Shown here piece by piece: positions 11,057 through 20,716 of a DNA stretch of 64,000 nt. The stretch is from assembly GCA_033807695.1 (NCBI GenBank), contig CM066305.1:2790001-2854000 (forward strand), read 5' to 3'. Position 1 is the stretch's first letter; the number at the start of each line of letters is the position of its first letter. The translations under genes were made by a program, and so were the position numbers. The DNA comes from Daedaleopsis sinensis (taxonomy: Eukaryota > Basidiomycota > Agaricomycetes > Polyporales > Polyporaceae). The notes below the pieces were generated by a model, which saw only the letters and a list, made by a program, of their open reading frames with translations, had not been told where the DNA came from and searched no databases.

Positions 11057-12836
11057 CTAAGGGTAGTACTGGTACGACGGCGGCAGCGTTGAGAACATGC
11101 TGGTCCTGTCCGGCTCCTCCAGCAGCATCCGTCCCGGCGGACCCCCCGCGAGCCTGACCCCGCCGTCTTGCGATTGTCTTGGTGGGGCGGGCGGAGCCGT
11201 CCGAGTCGCGGAGGTCCTTGTTGAAGGATGCGAGACCAGTATGCTGGATCCTTCTGCCAACAGGGTGCGAAGATAGATCGAAGTCAATACGCCGGGCGGA
11301 GTGCATCTCGCGATCCCACGCACCGCTGGGAGTTTGAGGAGTACGACTACCTGCGGCGGCGGACTTCGACGACGCAGTGCCTGAGCGTCGGGGCGTTTCT
11401 GCTTCCGCACCGCGAGCTTGTAGCCCGCGCGTGGGCGATGCAAGCAGGAGCGGGGCGCCGCTCGTCGGGGTCTGCACCATGTCGCCTGGGGGTGCTTGTC
11501 CCGAGTACGGCGGGGCCCGCGACGGTAACAAGGCTTCCCGACTGAGGCCTGCGCTGGCGATGTCGAACTTCAAATCCCGATCGAACGGGAAGGAAGTCGA
11601 TTCCGGGGTCGCAGCGAGCGCAGGATCTGTCATAACCACAGAGATTCAGAAGATCGAAGAGAAGAGCGCGTGCGGGATTGCGTCAGCAACTTTGGTATCA
11701 CTGATGCCGCACACGGGCGCCGACAACGCGTGTGCCCGGGGGATGTATGAATAGGACTCACCGTATGGCGCGACACTTCTGGGTCTGGAGGCAGCGGCGC
11801 GTTTGCGGCGCAGCCACCAGGCAAGGAAGAGCATGAGTGCGAGGACAAGCGCACCAGCAACTGCGATACCAGCGATTGCTGCAGTGGGGAGGTCGTGTGG
11901 GGTGTGGACCCTGCCCGCGGCTCCTATGATAGTCGGTACAGCGGTGCTTGTCAGTACGTCAGAAGAAGTTGACCGGGTCTCGGTAGCAAAAGGCAAGGGC
12001 GTATTGTTGGGGTCCGTAGAGCTTTCTGAGACAGTCGAGGTAGCATTATGAAACGTGACCGTGGAGGTAGTGTTCAACGAGCCGGGCGAAGTAGTCGGAC
12101 TCGTGGAGGAAGCAGTAGTAGTAGACGTCGACTTAGTAGTCGCCGTTGAAGACTGCTTCACCGCGGCGGGCGATGAGCCATTCTTGGTCACTGTGGTCGT
12201 TGTCCCGCCGTTTGACACGATCGTTGTCGTCGTGACAGGCGAAGAAGGGGCGGAATCCGAGCCGTCGTCCCCGAGCGGACTGTCAACCTCGACTTGTGCA
12301 AAATCAAACCAGAACTGGCGTCCTAGGTTGGTGATCTTCAAGACGTGATTTCCAGGCGAGAGGACCGGGGACTGGTAGAACATCTGGCGGTATTGGGACT
12401 GGGAGACGACCGGGTTGGGGGTGAACGTCGTCGCCGGGCCGTCGTCGACGGAGTACGACGACTGCATGTCGTATTGGCCGGGCGGGAAGAAGGCTCCATA
12501 CACGGCGATCCGAGTTCCTGAGACGGCACGATCGAACATGCCTCAACACCTTCCTAGTGACAGTGATCGGGAAGACAGTTGCTACATACCTTCAAAGTAA
12601 ACGTCACAGGAGTCCTCATTGGGGACATCCCCGTACGACACTGTGCCCTCCCAATTCAGGCTTTGCGGGTCGTCGTCCTGGTGCTTGAACGTCCACGGGC
12701 CGTAGTAATGAATGCGCTCGTCCCCATTGTCGATAGTCTCTTCCGTCGTCGCGGCCGCGAGGCCAGCAGTGAACAAGAAAGCCGCGATAAAGAGCGTGGG
12801 TGAAAGGAAGGGAAGGCGCACGAGCGGCGGCAGCAT
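11057..12836 (-). CDS. Mucin-like single-span surface protein B (paralogue of A, tail frameshifted)
   Basis: Same plan and intron position as paralogue A, 700 bp away and in the same direction, so a tandem duplication. Exon 1 encodes a signal peptide (MLPPLVRLPFLSPTLFIAAF) and YGPWTFKHQDDDP. Exon 2 has IAVYGAFFPPGQYDMQSSY and RQFWFDFAQVE, then a Thr/Ser-rich stalk, a span (AIAGIAVAGALVLALMLFLA) and RRKR. Exon 3 begins DPALAATPESTSFPFDRD. The conserved tail DGGVRLAGGPPGR and terminal SYQYYP at 11057 lie in the +1 frame relative to the upstream coding frame. The break falls near 11165-11185. If read without a break the frame ends at 11007 with an unrelated tail. This is either a real lesion or a sequencing error. 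The start at 12836 is preferred over 12914 for the signal peptide. Confidence 0.7.
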
Positions 12837-14462
12837 TGAGGGAGCAGGGGAAACTAATAGGGTGGTAGAGGGCAAGGCATTTACAGCTCGTTGGACAGAA
12901 TCCGTCAGAATCATATGCTATACTAACTCGCCATGACCGAAGTCTTCTTTCCCAGGCGAAAACTGTCGGCATGATTTGATTTTGATGGCGACGACCTCCC
13001 AGTGGTGCGCAGTGATTGGTGTCTGATCACCTCAAGAGTCAAGAAAGCCAACGCAAATTAGGTCCGGGCGGTGTCCGACGAGCATGATTTGCTGTAGACT
13101 TGCGGTCTGTCCATAGCGGCCTTGTGTACTGTGCAGTATCGGAAGGAGTAGAAATGCATAGTAGGATCGTCGACGTATTCTTGCAGCACAGCTTGCATCA
13201 CCCCGCGGGAGTCGACGCGTGGGCGTGGCCGCTGCTGGTGATCACAATCATAGGCCCAGCATAGGCCTCACAAGACCTTTTCAGGTACGCAGCCGTGGCA
13301 TCATATCATGTTGACAACATCTGTCGATGACAGGGCAACCGGCAGGATATTAGAACTAGAGCTTAGCGGATTGTTAGCGGAGATCTTTAGGGATAAGCCA
13401 GAGGGCATGTTCTCTCCCCGACGTACTGTACTTGCCCCGAGACTGTTTGAACTAATGCGAGGGTCTAGGTCAAGCTTGAGTCAAAGTGCAAGTCGATGCC
13501 AGCAGTGCCACATAGTACTCGGTCCACAAGTTCGCTATATCAAGTAGCCTAGACGCTCTCTGTATTTAGATCAGGTCCATTTGTCCCCTACAGTCTGCAA
13601 CGGAGACTAAGGCAGGCCGTACAGCCGATTTTTGTAGCCGAAGCGTGCGCACGAGTTTGACGGATATTCAAGCTGGCTCGAGCTCTGACCGCACCCATGG
13701 GTGCGTGGTACGATTCGACGGCGGCGACCGACCGCGCCGCTAGCATTAGTCTAGCTATCTAGCTACTACGAATACGTCTGTAAGCTGTAAAAGCCGTATG
13801 TAAAACGCGGGTGCACAGCAGGACAGTTTACGGAGGCCGGCGGAAGAAAGCTACTGATACACGTGCGGGGCAGACGCTTGAACTTGGAGGAAGAGAACGG
13901 AACGATGCCACTCGTCATAACGGGGTGTACGGGTGTAAAGGTAAAGCAACAGGCGGGTATCCTGGGCAGGAGGGAGGTCCGAGAGGGAGGAGGAGGGAGA
14001 GGAAGAGGAAGGAGAAGGGGAAGAAGGGAAGGCGGTTTACATTGAACACGGGGATGAAGCATGCGCGCACCGCATACGCAGAGCCCAGTCTCGAATCTAC
14101 CAAACCTCCCCGAGCCTGACTGGGCATTGGGCACTGAGTAGCGTCGAGCGACGGTGTCCAGCAACAACGGGGAACATGACGAGCGGCATCGGCGGCTACC
14201 GGGCCAAGAAGCGTGCAGAGGGGGGGGCGGGGGACGAAGCGAGAGCAGAGCAATGCGGCTGGCGAATGCGTACATAGTACATAAAACATAGAGATTTCAA
14301 AGCAGGAGTGTGGAATATGGGGCGTTCACTAATGCATATGCGAGAATGCGAAATGCGGGTGGGAAGGGTAAATGCGGAGAAACTTGAAGGTGCGGTCACT
14401 GGTCGCGATCATCGCGGGGGGTTACACCGGCACGGGGCGCCGGTACGCGAGCGTGCCAACGC
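12837..14462. other. Long intergenic region, nothing firm
   Basis: This gap contains the presumed promoter of paralogue B and the 3' flank of the next minus-strand gene. A purine-rich tract lies at about 13970-14035 (GGAGGA/GGAAGA runs). The frames over 13766-14289 look like products of that compositional bias rather than a gene. Confidence 0.45.
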
Positions 14463-15779
14463 TCACTCGTTGCGCACCTGGGTGATCGTTGGACACAGGT
14501 CAGTATGCGAGTTACGTCTTGTTGCTGGGGTCAAGCACTCACCATGAGGCGACGAGCCTCCCCTCCAGCCGCACCAAACTCGTCGGGCAACATCGGATGC
14601 GCAGCGGCAGCGTTGTTCGAGACCGCGACAGGGCTCACCTGGACGGGCTGAGCAATCGGGTTCGAAGCCGGGAGGTTCAGCGGGGGTGGGGCCTTGCGCT
14701 GACCCGACGGCCGACGCTGCGGGGGGTTAGCGGGTTGTGCCCCCGCTCCCACCCCAGCCATCATGGCGCCATCTGCCATACCGCCATACGCATTGTCCAT
14801 GCCGCCGTATGCCTGGTCATACGCGACCGGCGGGGCTGCAGCGTTGCCGTAGCCGTATCCCCAGTTGTCGTAGGAGTTGTTCTGCTGGTAGCCGCCGTTG
14901 TACGCACCGGCAGCATAAGCAGGCTGCGCACCGTAGGGGTTCGCGTTCCGGCTAGGGGGAGGCTGCGGGGCGTAGATAGGCGCAGCGTAGTTGTCCTGGT
15001 ACATCTGGCGTGACTGCACCGGGGGCGGAACCGTGCCGTGGCCCACCGAGCTGCCGCCGTCGTGCCCGACACTCGAGCCAACGTCGGTCGCGCTGGCACC
15101 CTTTTCCAGGTCGTTCTCCCGCCCAACGAGGTTGGAGTTGGGCGAGAAGTCGAGGATGTCGTCGTATATGCGGTCCTTGCGCCGCTTGCGGATGGCCCAC
15201 GTGGCGATAACGACAAGGAAGATGAGCCCGAGGATCGAGGCGGTCGTGATGACGCCGACAGACAGCGGCTTGTTCTCGAGGAAGCTCTGTGCAGTCGCCG
15301 CGGCCGCAGACGTCGTCGCGGGTGCATCCGTGGAAGCAGGCAACGCGGCCGGAAGAGTATCTGTCACGGTCGTCGGTGGAGCCGGAGGGGTCGTCGGCGT
15401 CGCGGTAGTCGGGACGGTGGTCGAATCTGTCAACGAGGCAGTGGTCGAAGTGCTCTCGGTGGTCGACGAACTCGTGGTAGATGTGGCCGAGGTTGTCTCT
15501 GAAGTGGTAGAGGCAGTACTAGTGGAAGTGCTCGTCGAAGTCGTCCTATACTGTAGTCAGTAACGAGCTTCACGTAAGAAACTGAAACTATGGACATACG
15601 ACAGGGTGGTCGTCGAGGCAGTGGTGCTGGTGCTGGTGCCGGCCGTGAGTGTTAGCGAAGTAGTGGGCAATGTAGTCGCCGGGACTGACGGAGTTTCGCT
15701 GCTCGTTGAACTGGTTTTCGGCCCGGCGAGGGTGGGCAGAATGTTGGTAAGCCCTGGGATCGTTGGTAATGGTAGTCCT
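14463..15779 (-). CDS. Mucin-like membrane protein C (N-terminus unresolved)
   Basis: Three exons are clear. Exon bodies at 15779-15600 and 15546-14547 encode a long Ser/Thr-rich stalk (TSTSTASTTSETTS and similar), then FLENKPLSVGV and a span (ITTASILGLIFLVVIATWAI), basic RKRRKDR, and IYDDILDFSPNSNLVGREND. That segment is typical of basidiomycete mucin-like membrane proteins. The cytoplasmic region is rich in Gly, Tyr, Asn, Pro and Ala (YGGMDNAYGGM), so it is low complexity. A donor after RRLM joins a tiny last exon VRNE and a stop at 14463. The 5' exon or exons with the start and signal peptide were not found between 15780 and 15860. The next sequence upstream is the fold-back repeat patch, so the first exon may lie beyond it, near 17.7 kb. 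Likely a surface or wall-stress sensor; no direct evidence. Confidence 0.65.
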
Positions 15780-15884
15780 CTGGGTGCGTCGTGAGTCAGT
15801 TTGAGTTCACGTCGGGGAACACAGACACCGGGGACAGTGCTACATGTAACCAGCTCGTTACATCCTGATCACAGCGTGATCGTT

Positions 15885-16350
15885 GGCCAAATATCCAGAT
15901 ATGCTATACGGCAGGAAAGTCGTCGATTAACGATGTCCTGGCCTGTGAAACACTGTGTGGAGAGTCGTCGTACACGTAGGTCGACAAGTAATGATAGTAC
16001 ACCTACACAAACCTGAGGGTACCATCTAACGAGGGCGCCCGCTTCATCGAGGTTTGTCTAGGTGTACTATCACGACTTAAGCGACCTGCATGGGAGTCGT
16101 CTACGACGACTCCCCACACTGGTCGGAAAAGTAACTGAGTCCTGTAACCGGAAAGTGTATGACAATCATCTAACAGTGTTCGGGTCCTATTGCATGTGGC
16201 AGGATCAAACATGATACGAAGACCGTCAAGACACTTTCCGGCCATTGGGCCCGGCTACTCGTCCAGCCTCCTATTCACAGGCTGGGCAACCGTCCCAAAA
16301 TGACGAACTTCCGCTCGAGATCTCTCAGAAATCGGCCGGAATGTCTCATG
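15885..16350. repeat. Fold-back element, copy 1 (interrupted)
   Basis: This is a long imperfect palindrome. The left arm begins near GGCCAAATATCCAGATATG; the right arm ends near CGGCCGGAATGTCTCATGTT, which is the inverted form of the left end in copies 2 and 3. The centre lies near 16200, with arms CCGGAAAGTGTATGACAATC and GACCGTCAAGACACTTTCCG. The left arm is split by a second palindrome (15949-16124). The structure resembles a MITE or fold-back transposon; no coding capacity. Confidence 0.6.
15949..16124. repeat. Nested palindrome inside fold-back copy 1
   Basis: The outer stem pairs GTGTGGAGAGTCGTCGTA (left) with TACGACGACTCCCCACAC (right). An inner stem pairs GATAGTACACCTACACAAAC with GTTTGTCTAGGTGTACTATC. 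Copies 2 and 3 lack it at the corresponding place, so it looks like a later insertion of a different fold-back element. Confidence 0.6.
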
Positions 16351-16439
16351 TTCCGACCGGCTCTCCAACGGCCATCCACCTCGATGCGACGCAGAGGTGG
16401 AGGTTTCATAAACGAGCCAATCAGACCCTGGTCTCGTAC

Positions 16440-16497
16440 CCATCCGTCGTGGTAGTAGCTCGCACCCCACCTCCGCAGCTACTACAACAACGGATGG
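16440..16497. repeat. Hairpin with 21-nt stem between fold-back copies
   Basis: Left arm 16440-16460 (CCATCCGTCGTGGTAGTAGC plus T) pairs with 16477-16497 with two mismatches, leaving a 16-nt loop. A 12-bp direct repeat, CCAATCAGACCC, lies on each side at 16417-16428 and 16506-16517. This is suggestive of a small insertion with a target duplication. Confidence 0.6.
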
Positions 16498-16654
16498 ATA
16501 CGAAACCAATCAGACCCCAGCGTCCCCTTATCCGATGGGATTCTTTCTAGACAAGCAATTGTAGCGAGTGACTATCGCAGCTGTAAGTGTCCCATGACAG
16601 AAACACGCACGACGTGCGATGGTCATACCCAGTGGCTCAGAAATGGAGAATACA

Positions 16655-16985
16655 TTGGGTTGCAAGTGAGACATTCCAGCCAAATCGCCAGATGTATCAT
16701 AACGCAGGAAAGTGGTCAATTTCGAACGATTTCCGGGCTTATGAATGGGTGGCAGGAAAGGTAATGTAATCGGAAAGTGTCTTGGCAATCGCCTAACAAT
16801 CCTCGTATCCTATTGCACAATGTGGCAGCCTTTGGTCTGTGGCAGGATACAAAAAGGATATGAAGACCTTCAAGACACTTTCGGGCCATTGGATCTAGTC
16901 ACCCGTCAAGCGAAAATGACGAACTTCCGGTGCTTGAAGCTTCTTCAGAAATCGGCCGGAATGTCTCATGTTCCAACCGATTTCC
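16655..16985. repeat. Fold-back element, copy 2
   Basis: The left end GTGAGACATTCCAGCCAAAT is the inverted form of the right end (CGGCCGGAATGTCTCATGTT region). The inner arms are GGAAAGTGTCTTGGCAATCG and CTTCAAGACACTTTCGGG, and the centre is near 16840. It shares obvious sequence with copies 1 and 3. Confidence 0.65.
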
Positions 16986-17052
16986 CAAGAATTTCCGGAC
17001 GCTTGAAATCGGCAAATGTACGTCGCGACTTGAGCTATATCGCAGACAGGCT

Positions 17053-17100
17053 GTCCCATGCTGGTTACATTTCAAATGCGGCATGTAACCAGCATGGGAC
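17053..17100. repeat. Perfect 18-bp inverted repeat
   Basis: GTCCCATGCTGGTTACAT at 17053-17070 is followed after 12 nt by its exact reverse complement at 17083-17100. It lies between fold-back copies 2 and 3. It is not a Rho-independent terminator (fungal DNA, no T-tract) and is best seen as another small palindromic insertion. Confidence 0.75.
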
Positions 17101-17154
17101 TAACACGACGTGCAGTAGCCAAACTCAGCAGCCCGGATATTAAGGAGATATTGG

Positions 17155-17520
17155 GTTGTAAGTGAGACATTCCGGCCAAATTCCCAGATATTGTCATGCA
17201 GCAGGAAAGTTGGCAAGTCCGAACAACCTCCCCACCTGTGAAATGGGTGGCTGGAAAGGTAACCCGGTCACGTAACCGGAAAGTGCCTTGACAGTCGTCT
17301 GACAGTCTTCGTATCCTAGTGCACAATGTGGCAGCCTTTTTGGTCTGTGGCAGAATACAAACAGAATACAAAGACCGTCAAAACACTGTCCGGCCATTGG
17401 GCTCGACTACCTGTCCAACCTCCCATTCATAGGTTGGGAAACCGTTCCAAAATGAGGAACTTCCACCACTTGGAGATTTTTGAGAAGTCGGTCGGAATGT
17501 CTGATGTTCCAACCGATTTC
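17155..17520. repeat. Fold-back element, copy 3
   Basis: This is the most complete copy. The left arm runs from GTGAGACATTCCGGCCAAAT to about 17325 and pairs imperfectly with the right arm, about 17345-17500, ending GTCGGTCGGAATGTCTGATG. The centre is near 17335 (CACAATGTGGCAGCC facing GGTCTGTGGCAG). Arm length is about 160 nt. No coding capacity. Confidence 0.65.
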
Positions 17521-18477
17521 CCAAAAGTTTCCGGGTCCTTGAGCTGGGCGATTGCACGCCGTGTAAGGTGTGCCACGCAAAACACATAGGCCAATTTGAA
17601 TAGACCGTATGCGAACAGGATGTAACATGGTATAGCATATCATGGGGCCCCCGGTGAGACTGAGCGCAATGATACTCACAGAAGACCACCATCGTTGTCC
17701 TGTTTGTCGTTCCCAAACACTATCGAACATCAGAGTCAACTGACGCGTCACAGAAGGCTGGGTGGGCAGATAGATGGCGGGTACTCACATCCTCCACCGA
17801 ACAGACTCATGTTGGAGATTGATTGTAAGTTTTCAGGGAGTAAAGAACGTGGTGTGTCGTCCGTTGAGACCTCGGTGGCCTTCCAGCGACCAGGGAGGTA
17901 GAATCAGTCTTGGAGAAGGAGAGCGGCGGGGGGAGCCAGACTGAGCACTCAGAGGAGAGGGGTGGAGGGACAAAGAGGGTTGAGAGAGACAAAAGATGGA
18001 CGACAAAGAGCGCAGACAGGGAGGTCGACTTTGAGAGCGCGAGCGATAGGCCGGCTATGGCGTGGAGGACATGCGACGCAGACACGAAGTGGAGCTATTG
18101 TGGCCCCCGAATCCGTTCCCATCGCTACCGCTCACCGCTTCCTCCGTCCCGCGCTGATCTCGTGCGTCACTCTGCCGCACTCCCCGGGCGTCACACGAAA
18201 GCCATAAGTACTCTGGGTAGCTCTGAGCTCTGAGATCTGAGCATTCGTCGATTGGCACGAGCATCGACCAGCTCAGCCCGCGCACAGACACGGGCGCAGC
18301 GAGCGACGGACCTCGACAGCCAGCGCTCCGGAGTCTTTCGTGATCACCACCGAAGACGTCGGTGGCAGTACATCAAGATATGCTTACATAAGCTACACTC
18401 GAGACAACTTAACACACAGAACAGAGTTACAGTACACTTTCGGGGCAGCACAACAAGGAACGAATTGTCTCATGTCT
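17521..18477. other. Intergenic, with two possible small minus-strand exons
   Basis: At about 17813-17670 on the minus strand, two short segments with strong gtgagt donors and an acag acceptor look like spliced 5' exons, the first starting ATGAGTCTGTTCGGTGGAGG. They may be the 5' end of mucin-like gene C. Read straight through, the first ATG meets a stop at the splice junction, so the true start is unclear. The rest (17850-18477) has a GA-rich stretch and nothing else recognisable. Confidence 0.3.
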
Positions 18478-20018
18478 TTACCGCAGATTGATTCCATAGC
18501 TTCGTCCAGCATTCCGTTCCATGATCTCCCGCAGCGGCCCAAGCAGACGCGTGAACGCATGTGCGTCCAGCGCGGCCACCTTCAACCGAGGTGCAGAGGC
18601 ATCCTTTCGGACCACCGCACTCACAGTCGCAGCCCGCGGCTCCAGGCGAAGCAGCGACAGTTCTGCACCAGGCAAAATTCAGCCGTTGCTCGCGTCCGAG
18701 GATATAGCAGACACGCACCGCCAAAGTAGTCACCCTTCTTCAGTTGGCCCACCACCTCGGGCTGTCCACCGCTCTCAGTGATCTTCGTCACCACCGCGTT
18801 CCCCTCCTCCACGAAGAAGAACGTGTCGCCCATCTCGCCCTGCCGCACCACAGCCTCGCCGTCCTCGTACACCCTGCTCACGAGCGCGTCCGCGACCTTG
18901 CTCCGCTCCTCAGGCTCGAGCGAGGACAGCAGGTCGACCGACAGCAGGAACTGCTCGTACATCGTCCTCCGGCGGTGCGCGGCCTTGAGGATGATCGTGC
19001 GGAACGTGATCCGATCGAGCGACCACAGCGTGCACGGCTCGATCGCGACCACCGTAGCGGCGCGCGGGTGACCGTACATAAGCGCCAACTCGCCAAACGA
19101 GCTGCTCTCTCTGCACTCCGCGACCTTGCGCCCGTAGATCGGATGGTAGCCAGTCTGGCTGAACATCTCGGAGGGCGGCACGTTCCCGCTGAACCAGTTC
19201 GGGGGCAGCGGCTCAGGACGGATGTAGCAGTGGAGCAGGCCGCTCTCGACGACGTAGAAGTAGTCCCCGACGTCGCCCTGGCGGATGACGACTTCGTCGT
19301 TGACGACCTTGCACTCCTGCATCGCGTTGAGCGCGCCCGTCGCCTGCTCCTCGTCCAGGTCGCGGAAGATGAAGTTGTTGGCGATCGAGGAACGGATCCG
19401 TCGCACCTGGTCGTCCGTCTTCGGGAACACGGGCAGCGGCTCCTCAATCTCGCTGTCGACCGGGATCGACTCCGCACTGACTGACGTCCGGCGGGCAAGG
19501 ATGGTGGAACTTGGTGGGTGGAGGAACTCCCCAGCACTGGGAGTGATGGAACCGTTCGCGAACGAGGCGAAGGGATTGGGGTTCGAGATCGGGGTGGAGG
19601 GGGTGATGTCTTCGCCCTCGATCTGGAAGCTGGGAGGACTCACTGGGGTGAGGCTGCGGGGACTGTTGTCCAGCAGCGCATTCCCGGGGACGTTGAGGGT
19701 GCCAAACGGACTCGAGTTCGACATGGAGTGCTGAAGCGATGAACGTTGTGGGAAGTTTTGCGTGAAAGGTGATATACTTGTCGGTCCTCCCAGCGCTCCG
19801 TTTGTGGGACCGAGCGGGTTGTCTACGAAATGATCTTGCGGGAGCGCGGCCGCGAGTGAGGTGTTACGGGATAAAGCTTCTCGAGTGCGAGTGCGCTGCT
19901 CCTCGAGGCGGGATTGGAACCACTTGGCGCAGAACTGGAGCGCGTCCTTCGGCTGGACGCGTTGTGCATCGCGGGTGAGCTCTGAGACGAGCAGGTCGAA
20001 GGTGGACATGTCCGACAT
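18478..20018 (-). CDS. cAMP-dependent protein kinase regulatory subunit
   Basis: Holds the PKA catalytic subunit inactive until cAMP binds. Two exons with one 56-nt intron (18663-18718): GDYFG splices into ELSLLRLEPRAATVSAV. The order is: N-terminal dimerisation/docking region (FDLLVSELTRDAQRVQPKDALQFC), a Ser/Pro/Asn-rich linker, the inhibitor site RRTSVSAE near residue 178 (a serine at the P position, so type II-like and autophosphorylatable), then two cyclic-nucleotide binding domains. Domain A shows QGDVGDYFYVVESG and SFGELALMYGHPRAATVVA. Domain B shows QGEMGDTFFFVEEG and the spliced FGELSLLRLEPRAATV. Both phosphate-binding cassettes keep Gly-Glu and Arg-Ala-Ala. The protein ends SYGINLR at 18478. 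A single-copy gene is normal in fungi. It is divergent from the gene at 20717. Confidence 0.95.
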
Positions 20019-20716
20019 GCCTGTGAATGAAGGGTGTGGTGTCGGACAGCTGAGCTGGGCTTGGTGTTGTAGACGGGATCCTCTGGGTGGTGGTATGAGA
20101 CAAGCAACTTTGTTCGAGGAGATGAAGGGTGGCTCTTACTGGCTACAATCAACAATAGATGGACATTGACTGTTCGTCGGCACGGTGGGGTAAGAACGCG
20201 CGAGAAACGACCTTTATACGTTCGCCTTGCAGCGTCAGGCGAGGAAGATGAGGGTGGGGAATGTTTCGCACCTCACGCGCACGGGTACGCGTAATAATGT
20301 GCTTGTTCTCTTCTTTGCACGTTCTTTCAATCACTTTTGGGCAAGCACTTACTGAACGCTGTCAACAATACCTTTTCCTGGGTCGAGTCCTAATACTTCT
20401 CGGGTGTCGCGGAACAAGATGCGGGTAGAGGCTCTAGTAGAAAGTCGCACGTACGATGCAATGCTCGCAGACCGGAAAGGCAGAGATATCCCCGCTTAAC
20501 GGACAACGATCGTGACTGACGCGTTATCTTGCGTGACATGCTGTCTGTCACCCGAGCCGGCCGCATCATCGTCACGCCAAGCTGTGCCTCCACGTTGACG
20601 GTACGGGCCGGCGCTAGGCGGTCGTGTCACTCTCGTCCTCTCCACGGTCGGCACGTCCTCCTCTCCCACTTTCGCACTTTGCCCAGGCAAGCTTAACTGC
20701 TCTGTCTTCTCTCTCT
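20019..20716. promoter_or_regulatory. Bidirectional intergenic region between PKA-R and the Usa1-like gene
   Basis: About 700 bp separate two divergently transcribed genes, so it must hold both promoters. A pyrimidine-rich run (CTCTGTCTTCTCTCTCT) lies just before the ATG at 20717, as is common at fungal transcription starts. No TATA box is evident. An alternative in-frame start for the right-hand gene lies at 20624. Confidence 0.45.

Noticed and set aside
13766..14289. Overlapping frames in the 13.8-14.3 kb region
   Set aside because: They come from a purine-rich tract with Leu/Pro- or Gly/Arg-rich translation; no domain or splice chain is seen.
18744..19537. Long frames on both strands over the PKA regulatory subunit
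   Set aside because: They are by-products of the GC-rich coding sequence; the sense frame has full domain matches.
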